A stretch of 64,000 nt of DNA from Solenopsis invicta (lineage: Eukaryota > Arthropoda > Insecta > Hymenoptera > Formicidae). Position numbers and translations under genes: made by a program. Position 1 is the stretch's first letter. Each line of letters begins with the position of its first letter. The stretch is taken from the NCBI RefSeq assembly GCF_016802725.1, contig NC_052666.1, forward strand, positions 32,826,997 through 32,890,996, given 5' to 3'. Under the pieces are notes generated by a model, which saw only the letters and a list, made by a program, of their open reading frames with translations, ran no database searches and had not been told where the DNA came from. Of the stretch, positions 12,959-25,275 are shown one piece after another.

Positions 12959-13026
<68 letters not shown>
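12959..13026. repeat. GA dinucleotide microsatellite
   Basis: More than 30 uninterrupted GA units directly downstream of the 803-aa gene and 55 bases before a transposon-like element. Confidence 0.95.
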
Positions 13027-13030
<4 letters not shown>

Positions 13031-13080
13031 CGTTATATTCTCCTGATAGTCTCTCTAACGTTAAATTGAATAACTCGACG

Positions 13081-13826
13081 TTAAGGGGGGGGGGAGGTCA
13101 TGTAACCGGCCAATAAAAAGCTGATCTTCATAAATTTTTTTGCGGCACAAAACTTTTAATAAACTGTCCATAACTTTTCTCATATATTTCTTATAATTCG
13201 TAGATGTAGAAAAAATTTTTTAAATCAAATTAGTTCAAATATTGCAACGTAATGACGTTCGCTCTCCGAGTCCTGGTTTTCGAAGAGGTCCAATGGCGTG
13301 CAATGTGGTATTTTTTATCTCATCCTGAAATAAAAAATCAAACAAATCTGCCTTTTTGATAAAATTGCATAGTATCTAAGTGCAAGTATTTAAATCTGAT
13401 AGTAAAAAGTACTAAAATAAAAATTCTACGCAGTTTTGAAAAAAATATCGAATTTTCGCATAAAATTTTCATTTTTATCATGTGAAAAAAAATAGTTTGA
13501 ATAATTATTCTTGCAAATTTTACAGGTACTTTTGGTGGGGAATTTAGTGATAAATAAACATGCACCGTCTCCGATATATTGATCGAATATTTTTTGAGTT
13601 ATATTGCATGCCGTTATGAAAGACGTAGTTTCAAGAAAAACGCGTTTAAAGTTTCAACCGCGCGTGACTATTTATTGGACGCGCACGTATGAACTTGCCT
13701 GTAGGATCGTTAACATGTCGATCTCCAATATGAGGACTTGAAATTTGAATTCTTGAAATGTTTTAATGTATATATATATATATATGCAATAAAAAAATCG
13801 ATTTTTACATAACCTTCCCCCCTTAA
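13081..13826. mobile_element. 746-bp non-autonomous DNA transposon bounded by TTAA
   Basis: The left end reads TTAAGGGGGG and then, after a longer G run, AGGTCATGTAA. The right end, reverse-complemented, reads TTAAGGGGGGAAGGTTATGTAA in pieces. These are terminal inverted repeats of about 22 bp, and the TTAA at each end can be a target duplication. There is no transposase frame inside, and the 75-residue open frame within is uninformative. TTAA targeting is typical of the piggyBac group, but the G-run termini differ from the usual CCC/GGG orientation, so the superfamily is left open. Confidence 0.7.
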
Positions 13827-15924
13827 TCAATTTATATTACAAACTATTCGTTATTTACAGAGTTATTATTTATTTATGGTCTTTTATGTTTTTTATTTAA
13901 ATCGAAACACTTGCGGCAATTTTTAATTAAATATGATGAAAAACATCAATTGCTTGCAATTTGTAAAAGACATTGATACACGTGTCTGGCGTGTACGTTT
14001 ACACAAATGTCGCAAAAAAATACACACTTCTTTTTTTCATAAAGAAGAAACTTGTTTCTTTCTCTTTATATCGAAAAATATATTTCTACATTTCTTGCAG
14101 CTGGTTACATAAAAACTAGTCAAAATAAAAAACGAAATTGGTAAATCATTGGTATGTTATTAGTGTCACAATTTAAACGATGATTTTGGAATGAAAAATT
14201 TCAACAGAAAGGAAAAATTAAATTATTCGTTTCTACTTAATATATAACAAATCCTTTCACGATTTATTACTTATTGTTATTAAACTGTATTATCGTAAAC
14301 TTATGGTGTGAAATATAAAGAAAATATACATTTTGCAGATGATAAGTATACGCATTTTTAATTAGGTAACCGTTATACACGATCAATCAATCCGTTTTCG
14401 TAACTGGCGGACTGGCAAACGAAAAATTCGCTGACGAATCTAATATACATATAACGAAGCCGAAGCTGCTTTTACGTTTTATCGCGAGATAGTTCGTACT
14501 ACGCTTAAACAATCAACGCTCATGCAAGACGCGTTCCATAGTCCGAGAGTAAGCATGCAAAAATGAAACGCATCGTTTGTATCATCGGCTTGTATCATCA
14601 GCCGATATCTCGAGTAATCCCATCATCGAGATGGAAAACGACAGTTATCGCAGAGTGGTCGAGCCTCATCTAGCCTCACGCAATTCCCCCTTCCTCCCCC
14701 CTAATGGGAGAGAGATTTAAAAGTTTACATTTTCCTTTTATACATATTATCATATACCTACATACAATATCACTAATTGATCACAATTAGTCACGAAACA
14801 AAATAGAACGTCTTTATCGCAAATCTCAGATGGACTTATCACTCGAGAGATATTAAAAATGACAATTAACTTGTTACTTTTCAACAAAAGAGAGCCGTGA
14901 GGGTGATTAGCCAATAGGCTAATCAAACATTGATTCTGATTTGTGACACAAGCAAATAAAAAAGCGAAACTTTAATCTTTCGCTTTGCCCAACTATTATA
15001 AATGCTGTAATTAAAATCTTTTATACGATCAGAGCTAAACTTTAGAGCCGACTCGAAAATGAGAAAAACAATCGGTCAAGGGGGAGAGAGGGGGGAGGGA
15101 GGAGGGAGGAGAGGAAAAGTTTATCTAGGAAGCCTAAGATTTAGCAGTCCATGTGAAAAGTTAATCGAAATGATTTTTTTTTATAAACGCGCATGAAAAA
15201 TTTATTGCGTAGATATTATATTACAAGTGTTGTGCATGTCAAAGAGATGCATATAGAATATTTAATGTAAAGACGACGCGGACGTAACAAGTAACAACTG
15301 ACATAATGAATTTACGATGTATATTATTTTTAAGCACAGAAATATTATAAAGATATCGCGCCGCGAATAAGATTACAGCAGTTCAATATAAATTTCCGTC
15401 ATTAATTAAACCAGGAGAAAAATTGGGGTAAATTATTGATGCGAAGTGTACTCACTCAAGTGTGCTGTGGATTGTCGCGATTGGTGACTCGATCCGAAAA
15501 TCAATTTGTCATATGATTCTTTGTGCAAAGAAAGATATATTGTCGGGCGTTACAACGCAAGCTGCCTGAAATGTCTGATGTATGATTTCGTTGAATGTCG
15601 TCGATAATTAAAACCGTTTCAATTTATCATACATGTATGTGTAATTGCAACATTGCGATCCGGGGCAGGGGTAAGGGCAAGATATTGACTAGGGCTATTC
15701 AATCGAGTTAGCGCAGGTGTTCTATGATAAATAATGCGTCGTCGGTACGCCGATACAACGATAAAGGTACGAGAGGCAAAGAAATTTCGGCAAATATATA
15801 AGCGTGAATTCGTTTCGAAAATGGTTGTCATTGCGTACATCACACAATTGGACGTTTCTCTTTGAAGACCGCTCTCTCGTCGTCTCGCTTTTCTTCGCAA
15901 GCAAAGCTTCAAAATTGTTTCGCG
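13827..15924. other. Intergenic region upstream of the 553-aa gene
   Basis: No coding gene seen. Notable items are a GATTAGCC/GGCTAATC short palindrome near 14906-14925, a G/GA-rich purine block at about 15078-15118, and a TATATAA at about 15795-15801. The last could serve as TATA box for the gene starting at 15925. Confidence 0.45.
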
Positions 15925-18009
15925 ATGGCGCGCCTTGCTCTCCTACTGACCGTGCTCGCGGCTTTGTGTTACACAAGCCAGGTAAGTTGTTTTTTTATTT
16001 GTATAAATGCAAAAAACTGTCTCTACAGTATATAGAGAAACGAACAATCGTTAAATTGTTAACGATTAAACGGCCTAGCTGCCACGATGCCTAGCGAAGC
16101 ATCGATCTTGACGTGTCAAATTGCAAAGAGAGTTGTAAACGTTTGTTCAGATTCAAATTAAATCTAATAAATATAATTATCTGCAAATTGTCTGCAAATT
16201 TTGAATTCTACAATTAACAGACTCTACAAGTAATATTTTTCACTTTTTCTAATACACAATGCAAGACGGAAGTTGTCAGTTCTGTCTCGAATGACGCAAC
16301 TTTCTCTATTTTTTCTATTTTTTTTTCAACATAAATCTGTGACGACATCACGTAACATTTGTATAACGAAACATGTCGTTTTTATCAATCGCGCTCGCTT
16401 TTAGGCCATCCCGGTGCCGACGGAAGATGTGCAGGAAAGTACGCAAGCTGAACTGTCTGAATTGCCTAAACACATCATCGACGAACTGAAAGAGCAATTT
16501 GAGCGTTTCAAGGAGAAATTGACAGATGAAATAGAAAAATGGCAAAAACAGCTTTACGAGGAGAAAGAAATTGCCGAGAGCACGTTCATTCAAGTTAAAG
16601 GGAACGCCGAGAAATCGTTACAAGAGAAAAAATTAACCGACGAGGACTTTATGGAGAAACTCGAGGCAAAGCAACGAGAAATTGAGAAAAAATTCCAAGA
16701 GAAGATGAAGAATATTATTGAGAAGCTTAAGGAGTTCGCCAAGAAGTTTCCTACGCTCGATGAAATCAAGGAAAAGCTAAAGGAGATGTTGGAGAAGTGG
16801 CGGTCGAATGGCGGCGATGGAACTCATGGAAAGATTGGAGACATGGTGGACAAAGGCAGAGGCATTTCGGATAATATCCAAAAGAAATTGCGGGAGGATG
16901 CGGATGCCATTGGAAAAAAGGTGAAAGATTTTACGGAAGAAACTCAAAAACTTGGCGACAATTTGAAAAGCAAGCTGGAAAAAGAAATGAGTGATCTGAA
17001 AGAAAGACTCAAAGTGAAAGATAAGCTGGAAGAGAGAATAAAAAAGATAACGGAAGGATTTGACAAAGTGTGGAAGAGTGTAACCGGCAATGTCGAGAGC
17101 ATCGTTGAGAAGGCGAAGGAAGGTTTTGGCAAATTACAGGAGAAATTGAAGAAACAAATGAAAAATTTTGCCGATACCGTAAAGAATCAAGTCGGCGAGT
17201 TGAAGAAACGGTTGGATCAACTGAAGGAGATCGTAGGCGACACCGTGGAACAGTTTGTTCAAGCGGTAAGGGAGGAGTTGGGCAAGGTAGAGGAGCAGCT
17301 GAAACAATTAAAAAACAAGATGGAAAAGTCTGCCAAGAAGATGGAGAACGACGTTAAGAAATTGAAAGATGCGTTGAAGGAAAAGGCTGCAAAAATGCAG
17401 AAGGAGATCAAAGAATATCTAGAGGAAATAAAGAATGATATAAAGGATGAAGGCGCCGAATTGAAAAAGAAATTCCAAGACACGATAGAAGATATCAGCA
17501 AGAAAATGGATCAAGTGGTCGACCAAGTGAAAGAGAAAGCGCGGCAGATGTCGAATGAAGTGAAAAACAACCTGAGCAAACTTGCCGAAGAGATGGAGAA
17601 CATGAAGAAAGAATTGCAGAAGAACGTGAACGGTAGTATGGAGGAAATGAAGAGAAAGATGAGCGAAACGATGGGCAAGTTGAAAGAGAAATTGGAAGAA
17701 TTTCAAAAACAGATGGGAGACCTTCGGAAGCAACTGACGGATGACATCGATAAGATAAAGAAGGAATTGGATAAGGCGAACGAAAAGGTGAAGGAGGAAG
17801 TAAAGAGAGAAAAAGAGAACATGAAGGACTCGCTTAAAAAGATTAAAGACGATCTCAAGAACGCTAAAGAGTCTTCCCTTTCGGAGACGACAGCTTTTGG
17901 ATTAAGGACTGGCGTAAGGGGAGCAGTGGGCTCGGTACTTGAAATTGTCAACGACGCATTGAGGGGCGTCACACATGCATTAGAACCCAGGGGCCGTATT
18001 CTGTTGTAA
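15925..18009 (+). CDS. Secreted long amphipathic-helix protein next to apolipophorin-III
   Basis: Exon 1 (15925-15981, 19 residues) encodes the signal peptide. Exon 2 (16405-18009) follows in phase 0, for a total of 553 residues. After the signal comes AIPVPTEDVQ. The rest (about residues 35-515) is nearly all Lys/Glu-rich amphipathic helix with heptad or 11-residue periodicity, almost no Pro or Cys, and one Gly-rich break near residues 150-160. This is the pattern of exchangeable apolipoproteins or of a secreted coiled coil. The N-terminal VPTE..Q..TQ..LS pattern recurs in the apolipophorin-III gene 3 kb downstream, suggesting tandem duplication and expansion. Lipid binding is an inference. 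The final residues RGRILL and the stop are supplied by a transposon insertion, described separately. Confidence 0.8.
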
Positions 18010-18137
18010 CTCTTAACGACAGCTAGGGATATCGTTACGTATCGTTGCGCAGCACTTTTCTACCATGTATAATATCTGCGCAACGACTCTTTAACGATAC
18101 CGAATTGTCGCTAAGATGTTACAGAATCCCGCTACAG
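17990..18137. mobile_element. 148-bp palindromic MITE inserted in the end of a coding exon
   Basis: The 13-bp segment GCATTAGAACCCA occurs at 17977-17989 and again at 18138-18150. Between them lies a nearly full-length inverted repeat. The left arm starts GGGGCCGTATTCTG, and the right arm, reverse-complemented, reads GCGGGATTCTGTAAC, with further pairing through to TCGTTGCGCAG at the loop. Direct repeats flanking a terminal-inverted-repeat element are the signature of transposition, although 13 bp is longer than the usual 8-11 bp. The element provides the last codons and stop of the 553-aa protein. Confidence 0.85.
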
Positions 18138-20271
18138 GCATTAGAACCCATCCTCCTCAAATCAGCCGCGAGAGCAGAGAGGAAAAAGTAGACTGTAGTA
18201 GAACGACGTGAACGGACGATGCGAAAATGACGAGCGAGATTGAGAGGGAGAGGGAACAAGCGTTATATTATACTTTGGTTATATTCAAAATTTATGTGTT
18301 TGGCAGACGCTAGAAACTTTAGTGTCGTAACTTGTCTTCAATCGTTTCTTTGTATTTTATGTCCAGGAAATAACGCTCGAGAAGCTCAAAATCTGTCATT
18401 TAAATTTCTTCTATGGGTCGGGCTTCATTTTAATTAACATTATCTCTCTCTTTCTCGAATCACAATTGTGTTGAAATTTATGGAAAAAAAAATATAAAAA
18501 AACATGTACGCTTTAACATTTTAACAAAATTGAATTATGCACTATGCACTATGCACTATGCACTATGAGCTAATGCGTGTGCATTGTAAAAATTTTAATA
18601 AAATAATATGTCATTGTTGTATATACATGTATGTATAATAAAATTATTTCATTCGACTCGTACTCGTTTTGTCGTTTTTTATACTATTAGCAATTGACAC
18701 ACACACACAATTTTTAATTGATTCACAAATCGTTTGTCGTTATCGAACATTCGCATATTTCGCATTCGTAAGGGAAGAAGGCAGGAAGAAAGCTTTCACA
18801 AATAAAAGTTATGTCAATTAGGTCAAGGCTATTAGTAATCAACGATAGTCGCTAGATTGAAACAACTCGAATAAACAACTCGCAACTCGCCGCAACTCGC
18901 CCGCGCCGCACCGTGCCACTAAAACATCGCATTGCATTATTTTCATATATTATAATACTTACGCCGCGGCCGCGTATATTATATAGAAAACAAATTTTCT
19001 CATGTGTGTAGAATTTTCATTTCCTCTATATATTCCTTCAAATATCATTTCCTCCATATTTTTAAATCTTAACCTGAGAGCTGAAATTTTTATAGAAGAA
19101 AATGAAAGAAAATTTATATTAAATTAAATCAATCCTTGATTATTATCCTTTAGTTATTTAAATTTTCATTAGAGTCAATTCTTTTTTTAATAAATTAATT
19201 TATTTCCAAGAAGAATAAATGTTTACGACAAACAAGAGGTATTCGTCAATTGAACTTGACGTCACAATTTATAACTATATACGAGAAATATGGAATAAAC
19301 AGCGTTTGAAAAAGTCTATAATCTTTGCCCTGCGCTTTTAAAAAGTGTGAACCGGACGTAAGCAATTTGGGTGTATGCACATATACATACGTACGTACAC
19401 CCAATACGTTCATCCAGAATATATCTTTATCCGGCTGATGTAACGTTTCTGCGGAGGGAGGAATAGACGGCGGTTAAAATTGATAATCGTAATCTCGCCT
19501 TGAACTTTGACCTCTTCCGAATCCGAAATCGTCGATTCGTTTCAAATCGCATTGTAAAACTCGCGCACTATAAACTATATATATATTTATAAATAATATA
19601 TTTTACAAAATTACTTGCTACAATCGAGTCAAGAGTATACATATATACACATCGGAGTATAGTTTTTAGCTTTTAGAAGCAAACTTGTAAATTTTCTCAA
19701 AGATGTATCGATTCAAAGTTAAACGTTAAATTCATCAGAAATGAGAAATTTCCTCCTCATCGAGGAATTTCCTCCTCATCGAGGAATTTCCTCTGTTCGT
19801 AAATTATATGTACACAGAAACTATAGAAATTATTCCACCGAGATAAGATGCCCCTTGTTGCGCAAATCTGTAGGAAAGAGTCCAGTGTCTCTAGAAGAAT
19901 AATTAACAATAACGTTACGCTTATAGGTTGATCTTTGAGCTAAAACTTTTTTACATTTGCTGTTTTTTTTGTGTACAATTATCGACAATCGAATCGTCAA
20001 ATTACTGCACTGACAAGTCAGTAACTTTGATCCCGTTTAGCGTTTAGTCGCTACGCTATTAATTATTGTATTTACTCGATTGATTAGTTTTTATTAGTTT
20101 ATCAAGAATTAAGAATCGATTTGGTAATATATATAATCGGAGATGCCGTGAAACTATTCTAACTCAATTGGAAGCTAATTTATTAACAATTGAAAAATAT
20201 TTCATGTATTATTCGATTTTATGTATTATATTTGTAGAAACTTTTAGCGCGCACACGTGCGCACACGCACG

Positions 20272-20278
<7 letters not shown>

Positions 20279-20324
<46 letters not shown>
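20279..20324. repeat. CA microsatellite
   Basis: Uninterrupted CA run preceded by a CG/CA mixed alternating purine-pyrimidine stretch from about 20248, a possible Z-DNA former. Confidence 0.9.
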
Positions 20325-20325
<1 letters not shown>

Positions 20326-20841
20326 AAATATTGATAATATACATATTTTACAGTAACGATTATAGATGAAACGTTAATTATTACAGATTATTAAAAAAAA
20401 AAAAAATTCTTTTAATCGATATTTCACTCTCACTGAATGTACAATAATAATTTGTGTTTATCCAACTAAATAAAACACATCTGATGCAATTTTCAATAAA
20501 TAAATACATTTAACATTATTACGAGAGTAAAATAACAACTCTTTTAAGCCAAGTTAGACATGTTTGTTAATCATTTTGAGCTTCGATAGAGATTTTGATG
20601 TGAGAGAAATTCATACATTCAACGTTTTTTATTTTTTTACGATATAACAAGCTCCTAACTCTTTTATTCATTTATTGTTATTCGTATTATTATTCGTGCA
20701 ACATTTAAAAAAAAATTATAAATGAGCTTTGACTACCTATCGAAATATTCGTAACGATCGTAATTCTGGTATCGCTGTGCCGGGAATCGGGAATCAACTC
20801 GCTGGAGCTACAGACACGAGATGCGAGACGCGAGAGGTGAA

Positions 20842-20972
20842 AGGCGAGAGGCGAGAGGCGAGAGGCGAGAGGCGAGAGGCGAGAGGCGAGAGGCGAGAGG
20901 CGAGAGGCGAGAGGCGAGAGGCGAGAGGCGAGAGGCGAGAGGCGAGAGGCGAGAGGCGAGAGGCGAGAGGCG
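20842..20972. repeat. 7-bp tandem repeat (GGCGAGA)n upstream of apolipophorin-III
   Basis: About 18 near-perfect copies of a 7-base unit. Each copy contains GAGAG, the core recognised by GAGA-type factors in insects. The array ends about 110 bases before the apolipophorin-III TATA box. Because seven is not a multiple of three and the unit has no stops, open frames appear in several frames on both strands; these are not genes. Confidence 0.95.
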
Positions 20973-21083
20973 TATTCAAATACACAGAGTGCTGCGGCCT
21001 TCTATGCAGCTAGCGAGGGAAACGTAGGTCGTTGTCGTCGAAATGAGATAATAAGCACTTTGCCCTCTTCGATAAGAAACGCC

Positions 21084-21121
21084 TATAAAAGGGAGTGCGA
21101 GCCTGCATCCTACGCATCAGT
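21084..21121 (+). promoter_or_regulatory. Core promoter of apolipophorin-III
   Basis: TATAAAA at 21084-21090 and the arthropod initiator TCAGT at 21117-21121 are 33 bases apart. The ATG is at 21164, giving a leader of about 45 bases. This is a canonical strong insect TATA/Inr promoter, as expected for an abundant fat-body transcript. Confidence 0.75.
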
Positions 21122-21163
21122 CGTTTCCTAATCGACCAAGGAGAAAACAGCTGCGCGTGCGAG

Positions 21164-22981
21164 ATGAGGTGCTTATTCGCGATTATTCTAGCCGCGACTA
21201 TCCTTTTGGTCGCGGCAGAGGGCAAGGCTGTTCCAACCGAGGGCGAGCAGTCAGGCACGCAACCCCAATTGTCGGATTACATCCGGGACGCCCAAACTGC
21301 CATCAGCAGCTTGGGCACTCAGATTCAGGAGCATCTCAACTTGCCTAACCAAGAGGAACTTGCCAATACCTTCAAGGAGCAGAGCACCAATTTCGCCAAC
21401 AATGTTCAGGCGTACCTGCAAAACATAACCGACGAGGTAAGCATTTAACGCACACACACACACACACACACACACATTTCATTTACGCTTGCCAAGTTAA
21501 AATATGTTTCATCGCAACTACACATTATTGCGTATCTCGCAGCCAAGAGTGAATGTCGAAACGACACGTGCCAAACGATTCGTCGCTCATTGCACTTGCG
21601 CGCATTACAATACAATTAGTAGATTAAAGGTTGACTTATTTGTTTGCAGTATCAACGCGCTACTCAATCTCGTACCTAGAGAAAGACGCATTTTTGAAAT
21701 TAGAGACGTTCTTTAATAAAAGAACGTTGCGTCGCAGCGACCAATCCAATTCTCCACGTAGAGATAGAGGATTATTCGCTTTCCGAGTAAATTCCGACGA
21801 GAGAAAAGCCGAGCTTACCGACCCCTATTCTTCTAAATCGATCCGCCAAGACGCAACGATCCGATCGACGCGCGAATCAACAAGAACGATCAACGTTTAG
21901 TCAAAAGAGATTGATCGATATCGAAAAATTTACCATGTAATTTATGTAGTATGTATTATACACACTACGTACAGTGATTCGAGTGATTCGAGTATCAAAT
22001 ATCATATCGATATACAACAATATAGTAAGAAATCCTAACATTATTATATAATATGTCTACGTGTACAAAAATAAAAATAAAATTGCAAGTAAACGATAAC
22101 GATTACTTTTCAAGACCGACATTATTTTTCTATTTTGGAAATGGAAAAGCTTGCTTACATTGATCCTCTAAAAATGTATAACGCCATAGTAGTATACACA
22201 TGTATATATATATATATATTTTTTTTTTTTTCTCGACGAAAATATTATAAATAAAAAATCATTGATAAAAAGTCTACACCCAATACCTATAGCTTGAATT
22301 TTATAAGTCAATTGCGTGCACTTGAAATTGTTCATTGTTCGATCGTTCGATCCGTTCGGTCCGTTTGATCCGTTTGGTTAGGTTTAATATTCTCATTTTC
22401 TTCTTAATTAAATATTATTGTAAGAACAAAAATATTCTTATTTCTTTGCCCCTTTAATCTCTGGTATATGTACCCGTATGTATATATCGTACCGTATGAG
22501 TCATTATACATGAAATTATTGCCAACGTGCCTAAATAAATTTTGTTGCTCCATCTTATATCCATCCGTCCGTCTATCCGCGTGTGTACTGCATTTATAGT
22601 TAAATTCACCCCCCCCCCCCTTCTCTCTCTCTCGTACTCTGACTCTACGCTCGCATGATGGATCGTTTACAGGTCAAGGCCAAGAGTCCTGAATTGGAAG
22701 ATTTCTGGACAAATATGAAGACCAAACTGTCCGAAGCTGTCGACAATTTACATATCAATCCCGAAACGACGGAGCAAGTGAATCAGCTGCGCGCCAAGTT
22801 TCAAGAGGGCGTACAGACTCTCGTAACGGAATCGGAGAACGCCGCCAAGACCATCAGTGAGAATTCCGGCAAGGTTCAAGAGAGTATCGCCAAGATTACC
22901 AAGCAGGCGATCGACATCGCTGTGAAAGCTTCGCAAAACTTGAACCAACAGTTGCAGCAGGCTACGACGCCGCAACCATAA
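21164..22981 (+). CDS. apoLp-III: Apolipophorin-III
   Basis: Two phase-0 exons, 21164-21436 and 22673-22981, give 193 residues, the usual size of the family. There is a signal peptide (about 1-18), a short pro-like segment, then a series of amphipathic helices rich in Gln, Asn, Lys and Glu, without cysteine. Landmarks are AQTAISSLGTQIQEHLNLP in the first exon and a NAAKTISENSGKVQESI-type helix in the second. In insects this exchangeable haemolymph apolipoprotein opens its helix bundle on lipid surfaces, joins lipophorin during diacylglycerol transport, and also binds microbial surfaces in immunity. The gene lies downstream of the 553-aa helical protein and upstream of a small helical secreted protein. 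AATAAA is at 23130-23135. Confidence 0.9.
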
Positions 22982-24189
22982 CGATTGACAAATTATTCTC
23001 GTGTAAATTAGTATACCGCGAACGATTGTCTTGGACGATTGAAATTTTCGTCCGCAAGAGGAGGAGGATTTTTCTCCACATTCACCAAGTCAATCTATGT
23101 AATTTTACACCATGTCGTAAACATACTTGAATAAAAGTACTCGATTCTTTATGTTCTTTGCTTCTTGTTCTTCTACATCTATCTACTCCCTATCTTACTA
23201 CGGTAATACTTATACGGATAAGATTTTATTCTCTGTAATGCTTTTACGTACTTCCGACCGACCATTAATTAAATTATCTCGTGTGTAAAACCTGTTTTAC
23301 AATAATTAGATGCTCTCTTTTTACTCAATGAGTCGCGTGTCGCGTCACAGAGTCGCAGACGTAGGTGTATGTGTACGTAACGTACGTATTATACATACAT
23401 GTACTAGTGTATAACATTGGAAACGGATGCTGGATGCCAATCAATCAAAAATTAATTAAAAGCGAACGTTTCAGCACGTTACAAAAGTTGGCTGGTTAAT
23501 AGCTGATTAAGGGTGCAGCGTGTAACGCTAAATTAAATTTAATCTCGTTTTAAATTTTATATCTTACTGTAAGTCCAGTTTGACAAAAAGACATCAACTA
23601 ACAATCATATTCTTCAGAGAAGTACTCGGTAATTAAAAGTATCGCACTAACATTATCGCTGTAACAAAGAGAAAGAACTTATATATTGGAAAATAATATA
23701 CCGCCTGAGAAAAAAAAAGTTTTTACTTTGACTCAATTTTATATGTATATAATATTATACTGCGTGCCGAAAAATTTTATACTTATCCGATATAATACTA
23801 GTAGCAATGTCGCAGTACCAGTGCAAAATAGAAATTGAACGTTGAGAATCGATCACATCGAAATTGAAATTAAAAAAAATGATTTTTCGAATAATCGCCG
23901 TTCTACAACGTGACGTTGATCATATTTTTCATAAACAGATAAATATTTGCAAACGCCTGGCAATCGACACGATATACGATCTTGTTACCGTTACGATATC
24001 GAGAAGCAGAATTTCCGCATCCTATCGACGAGTTGAAAGTATACCGCGCGTCAATGTCACGTCGCGTTATTTCATACATCTAATTTGAAATTAATGACTG
24101 GATTGATCATACTCAAATGATTGAAACAATAAATTGAAGCTATCTCGATTGAAGCTATCTTTCATTTTTTATGTTTACACGTATATTTC

Positions 24190-24226
<37 letters not shown>

Positions 24227-25206
24227 CTGTTTTATAGCATTTTTAATTAATCATCACTGTTTTATTAAATTTTTAAATAACATTGTCCTTTTTAATAACA
24301 TTGCTAATAATGTTTAGATAATTATTAGATGTCGCTGCTTTTATTATAATAAAAGATTTTTCTTCTCTAACTTTTAAATATATTTCAACTTGGCTTTCAA
24401 TTTATAACAATTTTGATATTGATTCAAGAGAAAATAATAAAAAAACTTAGAGCGTAAAGCTTAATTTTTATTTCCAATAAAACTTTTCGCGTTACGTATA
24501 ATTGTGGGTATTTTAGTGAGTTACAAGTAAAGAGAGAGAAATAAAGGAAAATTATATCGAAAATAAAAATAACAAGTTTTACATTTACTTGATCAATCGA
24601 CTCACGATCAGTCATCTCAAAATTAATTTCTTTTTCCTTCGCTTAATTGTACTGGTCTGAATTTAGTAATTGGTAATGACGAGACAAGTGCAATTATTAT
24701 ACCTAATCAGCGGATTCCGCTTTGGTTTCGTTTCGCATTGCAAACGTCATTAGTCATGCGTCAGTCAAACCCACTTATTACAAGAAGAATTCGCCAATGT
24801 GACCTATAAATTATAAATGTATCAATTTTAATCGATATATCAAATTTTTATCAAATAGACTCGCGCGCCATTCAGAGAATTTATTATTTTTTAAGCTCTT
24901 CTACATACCTAATGAAATAATATAATTTTAACGTCAAAAAATATTAATGAATGTAAAAAATTATTCCGTCCGTCTACAGTTTACGTGCAATATTGTCGAA
25001 CACGCATGCATATGCGATTCTTATAAAAGAATGCTGGGAGTCGTCGAATTGTCTCATTGTTAGTTAAGAATTCGATACTAACGATACAAAGACGCGAGAA
25101 AGTGCTTATTGATTGTTCGTTATTCTTGTTATCTCAATTAAGATATCTTTGTAGAACATTGAAAGAATTTTGGGATAATATCTCTTGGGATAATATTGAA
25201 AAAGTC

Positions 25207-25249
<43 letters not shown>

Positions 25250-25275
25250 GAGAGATGAGTGCGCGTTTCGTCAAA
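22982..25275. other. 3' UTR of apolipophorin-III and AT-rich intergenic DNA
   Basis: AATAAA at 23130-23135 ends the probable apolipophorin-III transcript. A CA microsatellite lies at about 24196-24222. A TATAAAA at 25022-25028 and a GA microsatellite at about 25210-25247 precede the next small gene. No other gene seen. Confidence 0.5.

Larger units (their letters stand above)
18010..21083. other. 3' UTR of the 553-aa gene and intergenic DNA
   Basis: The first part is 3' UTR, with AATAAA at 18597-18602 just after a fourfold 10-base CACTATGCAC-type repeat (about 18535-18567). Beyond that is AT-rich DNA with a CA microsatellite at 20279-20324 and no credible gene. A threefold-repeated TTTCCTCCTCATCGAGGAA-like unit lies at about 19749-19793. 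Confidence 0.5.

Noticed and set aside
20729..21027. Open frames encoding Arg-Gly-Glu-Arg repeats
   Set aside because: Artefact of the 7-bp GGCGAGA tandem array, open on both strands.
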